Assembly: GCA_902586855.1 (NCBI GenBank)
Contig: CACIIZ010000002.1
Location: forward strand, 1 to 62,519
Reading direction: 5' to 3'
DNA: 62,519 bases
From: an uncultured Alphaproteobacteria bacterium
GTDB taxonomy: Bacteria; Pseudomonadota; Alphaproteobacteria; Rhodobacterales; Rhodobacteraceae
The number at the start of each line of letters is the position of its first letter. The first letter of the stretch is position 1. Position numbers and translations under genes: made by a program. Of this stretch, positions 16,692 to 24,597 are shown one piece after another. Below the pieces are notes generated by a model. It was not told the DNA's origin. It did no database searches and worked only from the letters and a program-made list of their open reading frames with translations.

Positions 16692-17984
16692 TTGGACATA
16701 GAAGATTTCATTAACGCGGAACGAGTAATAGATCTGAGTTTCTTTAATTTTGAAAATGCAGTAACCGCGGCCTATTATGCCAATGAAAAGCTCGAAATAC
16801 AGAAAACCAACAAAAATTTTGCAAAATTTTTTCCTATATTAGGCAACGTGACAAATGTCTACTTCCCGAATGTATTAGAACAATTAGGAATTCCCCAAGA
16901 ACAAATCTTACAATTTCAATCACAAATTCAGGAGAAAGGATCTGTTCTCATCCCACAGATTAAAATAATTATTGATGGTGAGGAGAGAATGTTTTCATTA
17001 CTTTCAGCTAAAACAAAAAATAATGATTTTTCTTTTCTTAATGGAGTCCAAGGGCAATTTGTTGATAGAACTAACGAGTGGGCCCTTCGGAGAGAGAGAG
17101 AGCAGCTGATCGCTCAGAAGGAGCGTGACAGTGATTTAATTAGAGAGAAAAGTGTACAACTAGAAAATTTGGCTACCCGATTGGCCAAATATCTTTCGCC
17201 ACAGATTTATCAAAGCATTTTCGAGGATAAGGAAACTGTAGAGTCTAAACACTCTAGAAAGAATCTTACTATTTTCTTTTCTGATATTGTAAAATTTACG
17301 GACATTACCGACTCTACGGAACCAGAAAGATTAGCGACTATTGTTAATTCCTATTTGTCTGAAATGTCTTCAATAGCTTTAGAACATGGGGGAACAATTG
17401 ATAAATTCATTGGCGATGCGATTCTGATCTTTTTCGGAGATCCTGATACCAAGGGAGATGTAGAGGACGCCTTAAGTGCTATAGAAATGTCCATACGAAT
17501 GCAAACAAGAATTATGGAATTGCAAAAAAGGTGGAAAAAATTGGGTTTAACTGATGGATTGACAGTAAGGATGGGCATCTCAACTGGTTTTTGCACAGTA
17601 GGAAATTTTGGATCAGATTTAAGACTGGATTATACTGTTTTAGGTAGTCCAGTTAACTTGGCGGCAAGATTGCAAGGAATGGCAGAGCCTGGAGAGATAA
17701 TAATAGATGAAACTACCCAAAATTTAGCAGGGGAGGAATTGAATGTTGTCCGGCACAAAACTTTCACCCCAAAGGGTTTTGTGAGACCAATAAATACGTT
17801 CAAAGTGGAAGGCTTCAAGGCACTAGAACATCGAAAACTTAATAGAAAACTCTCTCGAACAGGTAAGAGGGTGGAGATCAATGTTATAGATAGTTCTGAC
17901 ATTCGGGCAGCTCTCGCAGAGTTAAAACAGATTCAAGATGCATTTGAAAAAGAGTATGCAGAAGACAATCACGAAAAGGAATAA
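16692..17984 (+). CDS. Class III adenylate cyclase with N-terminal sensor-like domain
   Basis: The 430-residue soluble protein has a PAS-like N-terminal region (about 20-130), a coiled-coil linker (130-160), the conserved LATRLAKYLSPQIYQSIF element (about 160-177) and a catalytic domain (about 190-340). The metal aspartates are D198 (FFSDIVKFTD) and D242 (IGDAILIFFGD). The adenine-selecting K238 and D313 and the transition-state N322 and R326 are all present, which supports cAMP synthesis rather than cGMP. A basic tail follows (SRTGKRVEINVI). The start is TTG at 16692, with GAGGT at 16681. It shares its architecture from the linker onward with the cyclase at 41168. Confidence 0.92.
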   Translation: MDIEDFINAERVIDLSFFNFENAVTAAYYANEKLEIQKTNKNFAKFFPILGNVTNVYFPNVLEQLGIPQEQILQFQSQIQEKGSVLIPQIKIIIDGEERMFSLLSAKTKNNDFSFLNGVQGQFVDRTNEWALRREREQLIAQKERDSDLIREKSVQLENLATRLAKYLSPQIYQSIFEDKETVESKHSRKNLTIFFSDIVKFTDITDSTEPERLATIVNSYLSEMSSIALEHGGTIDKFIGDAILIFFGDPDTKGDVEDALSAIEMSIRMQTRIMELQKRWKKLGLTDGLTVRMGISTGFCTVGNFGSDLRLDYTVLGSPVNLAARLQGMAEPGEIIIDETTQNLAGEELNVVRHKTFTPKGFVRPINTFKVEGFKALEHRKLNRKLSRTGKRVEINVIDSSDIRAALAELKQIQDAFEKEYAEDNHEKE

Positions 17985-18019
17985 TTTGATAAATTTTTTC
18001 AGGGTCAGTATTAATACCA

Positions 18020-18649
18020 TTGAATGTCGTGAATAAGATGGGTCTGCCAAAGTTTCTTCAAGAAGAATTATATGTCCCATTTTTGCATTGGTTAGATTCC
18101 ATGGAGGATCGGAGGAGAAAGGTCAAAACTCAACAGAATTATGAATTATCTACCCTTGGAATTTCAAGCCAACTAGGTAATAGATATCAACCTTTAGGCT
18201 ATGGAAGGTTAAAAAAGGTCCTAAGGCTAGCGAGACTTATTAACCCTAACTCAACTTTTATTGATGTAGGATGTGGTTTAGGGAGACCTATTCTGCTCGC
18301 TTTAGAGTTAGGATTTTCAAAAGCCATTGGGATTGACATATCTGATAAACTCATCAATTTATGTAATCAGAATATTTCCAAGGTTAAAGATAATGTGACA
18401 TTGCGATGTTGTGATATAGAAAATTACAGTTTCCCAAATGGTTCCTTAACTATTTTTCTTTTTAATCCATTTGATGGTAGTCGGTTAGAAAATCTGCTTT
18501 CGAAATTGAAAAAAAATAATTGTAGCGGTCTAATTATTTATTTTAATCCCAAATATCATGATCTATTTAAGGAAAAGCAGTTGCTAAGGACCTTGAAGTG
18601 GAAGAATTTTGGTCTCTTCGAAGAACGATGCAACTTTTACCGGTTCTGA
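18020..18649 (+). CDS. Class I SAM-dependent methyltransferase
   Basis: The 209-residue protein has motif I, FIDVGCGLGRPILLALELG, at about residues 75-93 and motif II, GIDISDKLI, close behind, which together form the AdoMet site. VTLRCCDIENY and TIFLFNPFDG complete the Rossmann core. The N-terminus contains RRRKVKTQQNYELSTLG and is not a known targeting signal. Starts at TTG 18020, GTG 18029 or ATG 18038 are all possible and none has a strong ribosome site. It follows the cyclase by 35 bases on the same strand. The methyl acceptor is unknown. Confidence 0.8.
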   Translation: MNVVNKMGLPKFLQEELYVPFLHWLDSMEDRRRKVKTQQNYELSTLGISSQLGNRYQPLGYGRLKKVLRLARLINPNSTFIDVGCGLGRPILLALELGFSKAIGIDISDKLINLCNQNISKVKDNVTLRCCDIENYSFPNGSLTIFLFNPFDGSRLENLLSKLKKNNCSGLIIYFNPKYHDLFKEKQLLRTLKWKNFGLFEERCNFYRF

Positions 18650-18774
18650 GGAAGAAAACAGATTTTTATGAGATTGGGTTAGTGACTCACAAGCTGAAAT
18701 GACATATTTTTGGATTAAAGGAAGATTCTTTTTTGAAAAGGTATTCTTCGTATCGTATTATTTGGGGAAAGTTC

Positions 18775-20160
18775 ATGATTAGATTAATGGCATTTTCAAT
18801 GGTATTCTTTTCTTTAGCCTTTTTGGCCAAGGCTAATGTTGATGATAAAGGGGTACAGGCACTTTTGGATGGAGATTATGAAACTGCTTACAATGAGTTA
18901 ATGCCGCTGGCTGAGCGTGGTCATCCTAGGTCATTGTATAATATTGCTCATATGTATTTTAATGGATTAGGTCTTGAACAAAACCGTGATGAGGCTTTTA
19001 AATTTTATGAGCAGGCAGCGGAAAAAGAATTTCCTATGGCCTTCCATCAAATTGGTTTTTATTTCGACAATGGCATTGGTAGAGATGTCAATGTTCAGGA
19101 AGCGGTAAAATGGTATGAAAAAGCTGCAGAAAAAGGACTTCTAGATTCCCATCACAACTTAGGTTTTATCTATGAAACGGGAAGATTAACTGGTAAAAGA
19201 GATTATGTTCAGGCAGCTCAATGGTATAAGTATTCTGCAGAAAAGGGTTATGCAAACTCTCAAGTAAATTTAGGGATTTTGTATGATGATGGATTAGGAG
19301 TAATTAAGGATGATAAGGAGGCTGTTAGGTTGTTTACTCTTGCTGCAAATCAAGGTTCTCCAAATGGTATATGGAGGTTAGCGCTTATGTATATCTATGG
19401 TGAGGGTGTTACGCAAGATGACAACAAAGGCTTGGAACTAACTACCAAAGCCGCCGAATTAAATTTGCCCGAGGCTCAACATGATATGGGGCTATATTAT
19501 GAGAGTGGACAACTCGGAGTTAAACAAGATAAATCAATCGCTGCGCAGTGGTATCGGCGGGCAGCGGAACTGGGATACGCGGGCTCCCAAGTCAATTTGG
19601 GAATCTTATATGATGGTGGTGATGGAGTTCCATTAAATGATGAAGAGGCATTTAAATGGTTTACTCTGGCTGCAAACCAAAACCAGCCTTTGGGTCAGTA
19701 TTATCTTGGGACCATGTATGAATTTGGAGAAGGTGTAGCCCAGAATTTTGATGAAGCGGGAAAATGGTACAGTACTGCATGTGATAATAGTAATCAGCCT
19801 GATTCTTGTCACCATTTGGCGTATTTATTCCAAAATGGATCCCTTAGTAGCGATAACCCTTTTTTAGTACCTTCCCTTTATGAAAAGGCCGCAGAAGAAG
19901 GTCATGTTGAGTCGCAATTTAGACTAGGGACTATTCTTTATTTTGGCGAATTAAACGGGTTAATTGATAAGGTCCAAGCTTATATGATGTTTAATATTGC
20001 TGCTATGAATGGGCATGAAACTGCTATCGAAAATAGAGACGTGATGGTAGGAGAACTTACTTCTACAGAACTAGAAAAAGGCCAAAGCCTATCAAAACAG
20101 TGCTTGGAAAAAAATTTAAAAGATTGCATTTGTTGGGACTGTCTTCAATCATCGAATTAA
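18775..20160 (+). CDS. Exported Sel1-repeat protein
   Basis: Starting at the ATG at 18775 (GGGGAAAG upstream) gives a 461-residue protein with a signal peptide MIRLMAFSMVFFSLAFLAKA. The rest is a run of roughly ten Sel1-like repeats with the pattern A...LG.(M/L)Y..G.GV..D...A..WY..AA, for example SQVNLGILYDDGLGVIKDD and GQYYLGTMYEFGEGVAQNF. Such solenoids bind partner proteins and are often periplasmic regulators or envelope scaffolds. Cysteines near the C-terminus (CLEKNLKDCICWDC) could form disulfides. No partner is visible among its neighbours. Confidence 0.9.
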   Translation: MIRLMAFSMVFFSLAFLAKANVDDKGVQALLDGDYETAYNELMPLAERGHPRSLYNIAHMYFNGLGLEQNRDEAFKFYEQAAEKEFPMAFHQIGFYFDNGIGRDVNVQEAVKWYEKAAEKGLLDSHHNLGFIYETGRLTGKRDYVQAAQWYKYSAEKGYANSQVNLGILYDDGLGVIKDDKEAVRLFTLAANQGSPNGIWRLALMYIYGEGVTQDDNKGLELTTKAAELNLPEAQHDMGLYYESGQLGVKQDKSIAAQWYRRAAELGYAGSQVNLGILYDGGDGVPLNDEEAFKWFTLAANQNQPLGQYYLGTMYEFGEGVAQNFDEAGKWYSTACDNSNQPDSCHHLAYLFQNGSLSSDNPFLVPSLYEKAAEEGHVESQFRLGTILYFGELNGLIDKVQAYMMFNIAAMNGHETAIENRDVMVGELTSTELEKGQSLSKQCLEKNLKDCICWDCLQSSN

Positions 20161-20200
20161 TGAGACAAATAGTTATAACCGAAGAATGGGTGAAGGGGAC

Positions 20201-20929
20201 ATGAGTGCCAAGAAGCCTGTTGCGCTTGTTGTCGGAGCAGGCGATTATTTAGGATCTGCAATTGCGAAAAGATTTTCAGAGGGTGGATTAAAAGTAGCCA
20301 TATCACGAAGAAGAGGGAATCTTTCAAGCCTTGTTGGATCAATAAGTGATTCCGGTGGTGAAGCTATTGGTTATCACTCGGATGCTAGAAATGAAGATGA
20401 AGTGGTTGAATTGATGCAAAGTGTTGAAGTTCAATTAGGTTCCATAGATGTTTGTGTTTATAATGTTGGCGGAAATGTTAGCTTTCCGATTCTTAAAACG
20501 ACAAGCCAGGTTTACCGTAAAGTCTGGGAAATGTGCGCTTTTGGGGGGTTCCTTGTTGGGAGAGAGGTACTCAAGTATATGATTCCAAGAAAGCGGGGGA
20601 CCATTCTATTTACTGGAGCATCGGCGAGTATAAGAGGTAAAAGTGGCTATTCTGCTTTTTCAGGGGGAAAACAAGCCTTGCGGGCTCTGGCTCAAAGCTT
20701 GGCTAGAGAAGTGGGTCCAGAGGGTATTCATATTTCACATGTCATAATTGATGGATTAATAAAAAATGAGAATGCAAGAAAATTGTTTCCAACTGAGTTC
20801 CAATCGCGTCCCAAAGATGGTATTTTACAACCTTTTCAAATAGCTGAGGTGTATTGGCAACTTTATAATCAACCAAAAAGCGCATGGACTTTTGAAATTG
20901 ATCTTCGTCCCTATTCAGAACCTTGGTAG
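20201..20929 (+). CDS. Short-chain dehydrogenase/reductase
   Basis: This SDR has 242 residues from the ATG at 20201, which is preceded by GAAGGGG. The Rossmann start is atypical, VALVVGAGDYLGSAIAKRF with GAGDYLG in place of TGxxxGIG. The NAG position is YNVGGNVSF. The catalytic Tyr/Lys pair is kept only partly, as YSAFSGGKQA, with the Lys displaced relative to YxxxK. The sequence ISRRRGNL after beta-2 suggests NADP. These departures resemble the divergent glucose/ribitol-type or non-catalytic SDRs, so enzymatic activity is less certain. It is convergent with pyruvate carboxylase. Confidence 0.8.
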   Translation: MSAKKPVALVVGAGDYLGSAIAKRFSEGGLKVAISRRRGNLSSLVGSISDSGGEAIGYHSDARNEDEVVELMQSVEVQLGSIDVCVYNVGGNVSFPILKTTSQVYRKVWEMCAFGGFLVGREVLKYMIPRKRGTILFTGASASIRGKSGYSAFSGGKQALRALAQSLAREVGPEGIHISHVIIDGLIKNENARKLFPTEFQSRPKDGILQPFQIAEVYWQLYNQPKSAWTFEIDLRPYSEPW

Positions 20930-20956
20930 ATTTTTTGGTTCAATCGTGAAACATTT

Positions 20957-23900
20957 TTATTCTAATTCAAGTAATAGATCCTTGGCATCAATCTGACTAC
21001 CAGGTGTCACGTGTATTTTAATAATTTTTCCTTCTCGCTCTGCGTTAAGTGCGGTCTCCATTTTCATAGCCTCGATAGTCATAAGAACGTCACCCTTTTT
21101 TATTGATTGCCCTTCCTCTATCGCCACTACTGTCACAGCTCCCGGCATTGGTGCAGATATATGTTTGGGGTTCTTCAAATCTGCTTTAGGTTTTTCTTTT
21201 CTTTTATTTTCCACGGTTCCTTTATCAGCAATTCTTATAATTCTTGGTTGCCCATTCAACTCAAAAAAGGCCTTACGCTCTCCTTCCTCATTTATCTCAC
21301 TTATCGTTTGCAGGCGAATTTCAAGAGTTTTCCCAGGATCAATTTCTACGCTTAACTCCTCTCCATTTTTCATTCCATAAAAATATATATCGCTCGGCAG
21401 TGTTCTCACAGGTCCGTAGATTGAATGGTGACTAAGATATTCAGAAAAGATCTTTGGATACATTAAATAACTACCAAAATCTTCGTCATCTATTTCATCT
21501 AGAGAGAGATCGGAACAAGCGTCATCGCGAACCTTATCTAAGCTTTTTTGTTTGATTTTTGATCCGGGGCGACCAGTGAAAATCTTTCCTTTACCCAGAG
21601 CTTTTTCAACTATTGACTTTGGAAATCCACCTGGTGGCTGTCCTAAATTTCCTCTCAGCATGTCAAGAACCGATTCGGGAAAAGCAACTTCAGTTTTAGG
21701 ATCTTCTACTTGTTCTTTGGTTAGACCTTGTGAAATCATCAATAATGCCATATCTCCAACTACCTTTGAAGAGGGAGTGACTTTGACTATATCCCCAAAT
21801 AGCTGGTTTACCTCAGAATAGGTTTTCGCAATTTCTGGCCATTTATTGGCTAATCCCAAACTTTTCGCTTGCGTAAGTAAATTAGTAAATTGTCCCCCAG
21901 GCATTTCGTGTAGGTATACTTCAGATGCAGGAGAGGTTACTCCCTGATCGAAAGCATGATATTGTTGTCTAACTTTTAACCAATAATTTGATATATCCCT
22001 GACCTCATCAATCTTCACAGATGGTGCTCTTTTGGTATTCTGTAGAGTCTCAAGAACAGAGCCGAGGCAGGGTTGAGATGTCCCTCCGGAAAAAGAATCC
22101 ATGGCGCAATCAACCACGTCTACTCCGGCTTCTGAAGCAGCTAGTAAGGTTGCTATTCCTACTCCGCTAGTATCATGTGTGTGGAGGTGAATTGGTAGAC
22201 CTGTTTCCTCTTTCAAGGTCTTAATTAAAACTTTAGCTGCTGCTGGTTTCAATAAGCCAGCCATATCTTTTAATCCAAGCAAATGAGTGCCACCCTTTTG
22301 TAACTCCTTTGCCATTTTTACATAATATTTTAAGTTATATTTTGATCTGGTTGGGTCTAAAATATCTCCAGTATAACATATTGAAGCCTCTAGAATTTTC
22401 CCTGTGGCAAGAACAGCGTCCATGGACAATCTCATGTTTTCGACCCAATTGAGGCTGTCAAATACTCTGAAAATATCTATGCCAGATTTAGCTGCTAGGG
22501 TTACAAAATATTTTACATAATTGTCGGGATAGTTAGTATATCCAACTCCATTAGATCCCCTTAATAGCATTTGTAAAAGGGTGTCAGGCATCTTATTTCT
22601 TAAATCCCTAAGACGTTGCCAGGGACATTCTTGAAGGAAACGATAGGCAACATCAAACGTGGCACCGCCCCAACATTCAACAGAAAACAATTCTGCAAGA
22701 TTACAATTATAGCGATCAGCAACTTTGATCATATCAATGGATCTCATTCTCGTGGCTAGTAGGCTTTGATGCCCATCACGCATGGTAGTATCAGTGAGTA
22801 GCAATTGTCTCTGATTTAGGGTCCATTCAGCAACCGCGTCAGCTCCTTCGTAATCAAGAACTTTTTTTAGATTTGCTGAATAACTCTCCCTTTTTATTTT
22901 ACGGGGATTTCTGAAAATAAATCTATTTTTATCAGGTCTTATTTGATTTTTTATCTCCGGATGACCTTCAATGCTTATTTTTGCTATATAGGTAAGAAGT
23001 TTAGTAGCCCTATCTTGACGCTCTGAAAATTTGAATAGCTGTGGCGTGGAGTCAATGAACTTTGTGGTGTAGGAATTATCGAGGAAAGTTTTATTTTTTA
23101 ACAAATTTTCTACAAATGAAATGTTCGTCGAAACCCCACGGATACGAAATTCACGAAGAGCTCTATCCATTCGGGCTATTGCATCTTTAGCCGTTGGGGC
23201 CCAAGCGGTTACTTTTTCTAGTAAGCTATCATAAAATCTTGTGATAACCGCACCAGAGTAAGCGGTTCCTCCATCTAACCGGATTCCCATACCAGTTGCT
23301 CCTCGGTAGGCAGTTATTCGGCCATAGTCTGGAATGAAATTATTTAGAGGATCCTCTGTAGTTATTCTACATTGTAAAGCATGACCGTTGCATTCAATAT
23401 CCTCTTGGCAATTTTTACCAGTGGCTTCTTTAATTGAAGATCCCTCAGCAAGCATTATCTGCGCTCTAACAATATCAATACCCGTAACTTCCTCTGTAAC
23501 AGTGTGCTCAACTTGAATTCGTGGGTTTACTTCTATGAAGAAGAAATTTCCACTGGAAACATCCATTAAAAACTCTACCGTTCCGGCGCATTGATAGCCC
23601 ACTAATTGGCATATTTTTTCTGCCATTCTACATACTTCGGTTCGCTGAGAGTTCTTCAAATATGGAGCAGGGGCTCTTTCAATGACTTTTTGATTTCGTC
23701 TTTGAATTGAGCAGTCCCTCTCCCACAAATGATATATATTACCATCTTTGTCCCCCAAAATTTGGACTTCTACATGCCTTGCATTTTCAATATATCGTTC
23801 TAAGAATGCCTCAGAATTCCCGAAGGCATTAAGTGCTTCCCGTTTGCCTTCAAGGACATTTTTCTCTAAATCTTCGATTTTATTGATTAACCTCATTCCG

Positions 23901-24406
23901 CGACCACCGCCGCCCCAAGAGGCTTTGAGCATTAGGGGTAGCCCCAAATCTTTCACAATCTTTCTAAGCTCCCCCTCACTTTCAGGCAAAATCTCACTGG
24001 CTGGAATAACTGGAACGCCTGCCTTAACAGCAATTTGTCGAGCAGTAGCTTTATTGCCTAATTGTTTCATCGTTTTAGCAGATGGGCCGATGAAGCTGAT
24101 CCCAGACTCTATGCAGGCTTCTGCAAATTCAGGTTTCTCTGATAAGAGACCATAGCCAGGGTGGATTGCATCTGCCTGGGCCATTTTTGCTATTTCTATA
24201 ATTTCTTGAATATTTAGATAGGCTGCAACGGGTCCCATGCCTGCCCCTATCTTATAAGCCGCGTCTGCTTTAAACCTATGGAGCGAAAGCTTGTCTTCCT
24301 CTGCGAATATGGCCACAGTCGATTTCCCCATCTCATTTGCGGCTCTCATAACTCTTATTGCGATTTCACCCCTATTAGCAATTAAAATTTTCTTGAATTT
24401 TTGCAT
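20957..24406 (-). CDS. pyc: Pyruvate carboxylase
   Basis: This biotin-dependent anaplerotic enzyme makes oxaloacetate from pyruvate and bicarbonate. From the ATG at 24406 it is 1149 residues, the standard length. The order is biotin carboxylase (KKILIANRGEIAIRVMRAA, then the Gly-rich ATP-grasp loop ASWGGGGRGMRL), carboxyltransferase (TDTTMRDGHQSLLATRMR, with metal ligands in IHLHTHDTSGVG), a central PC/OADA allosteric region, and the C-terminal biotinyl domain with the biotinylation site EAMKMET. A further 25 codons upstream are open but not family-like. It is divergent from uvrD. Confidence 0.97.
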   Translation of the reverse strand: MQKFKKILIANRGEIAIRVMRAANEMGKSTVAIFAEEDKLSLHRFKADAAYKIGAGMGPVAAYLNIQEIIEIAKMAQADAIHPGYGLLSEKPEFAEACIESGISFIGPSAKTMKQLGNKATARQIAVKAGVPVIPASEILPESEGELRKIVKDLGLPLMLKASWGGGGRGMRLINKIEDLEKNVLEGKREALNAFGNSEAFLERYIENARHVEVQILGDKDGNIYHLWERDCSIQRRNQKVIERAPAPYLKNSQRTEVCRMAEKICQLVGYQCAGTVEFLMDVSSGNFFFIEVNPRIQVEHTVTEEVTGIDIVRAQIMLAEGSSIKEATGKNCQEDIECNGHALQCRITTEDPLNNFIPDYGRITAYRGATGMGIRLDGGTAYSGAVITRFYDSLLEKVTAWAPTAKDAIARMDRALREFRIRGVSTNISFVENLLKNKTFLDNSYTTKFIDSTPQLFKFSERQDRATKLLTYIAKISIEGHPEIKNQIRPDKNRFIFRNPRKIKRESYSANLKKVLDYEGADAVAEWTLNQRQLLLTDTTMRDGHQSLLATRMRSIDMIKVADRYNCNLAELFSVECWGGATFDVAYRFLQECPWQRLRDLRNKMPDTLLQMLLRGSNGVGYTNYPDNYVKYFVTLAAKSGIDIFRVFDSLNWVENMRLSMDAVLATGKILEASICYTGDILDPTRSKYNLKYYVKMAKELQKGGTHLLGLKDMAGLLKPAAAKVLIKTLKEETGLPIHLHTHDTSGVGIATLLAASEAGVDVVDCAMDSFSGGTSQPCLGSVLETLQNTKRAPSVKIDEVRDISNYWLKVRQQYHAFDQGVTSPASEVYLHEMPGGQFTNLLTQAKSLGLANKWPEIAKTYSEVNQLFGDIVKVTPSSKVVGDMALLMISQGLTKEQVEDPKTEVAFPESVLDMLRGNLGQPPGGFPKSIVEKALGKGKIFTGRPGSKIKQKSLDKVRDDACSDLSLDEIDDEDFGSYLMYPKIFSEYLSHHSIYGPVRTLPSDIYFYGMKNGEELSVEIDPGKTLEIRLQTISEINEEGERKAFFELNGQPRIIRIADKGTVENKRKEKPKADLKNPKHISAPMPGAVTVVAIEEGQSIKKGDVLMTIEAMKMETALNAEREGKIIKIHVTPGSQIDAKDLLLELE

Positions 24407-24597
24407 CCAGTTATTTTCCCTGATGAACTGTCTTCGATTAGGTGGTATCAGTATATCTGTACAAATGGTTTTTTGTAACATAATTATTTTGAAAGCGATG
24501 ATTTAGAAACATGTTTGTATTCTCACTTTCTATCAAGAGTGAATTTTATGTCATCTCTAGACTTTCCATTTTCGCTAGGCTTAGGTAGGTTTCATCA

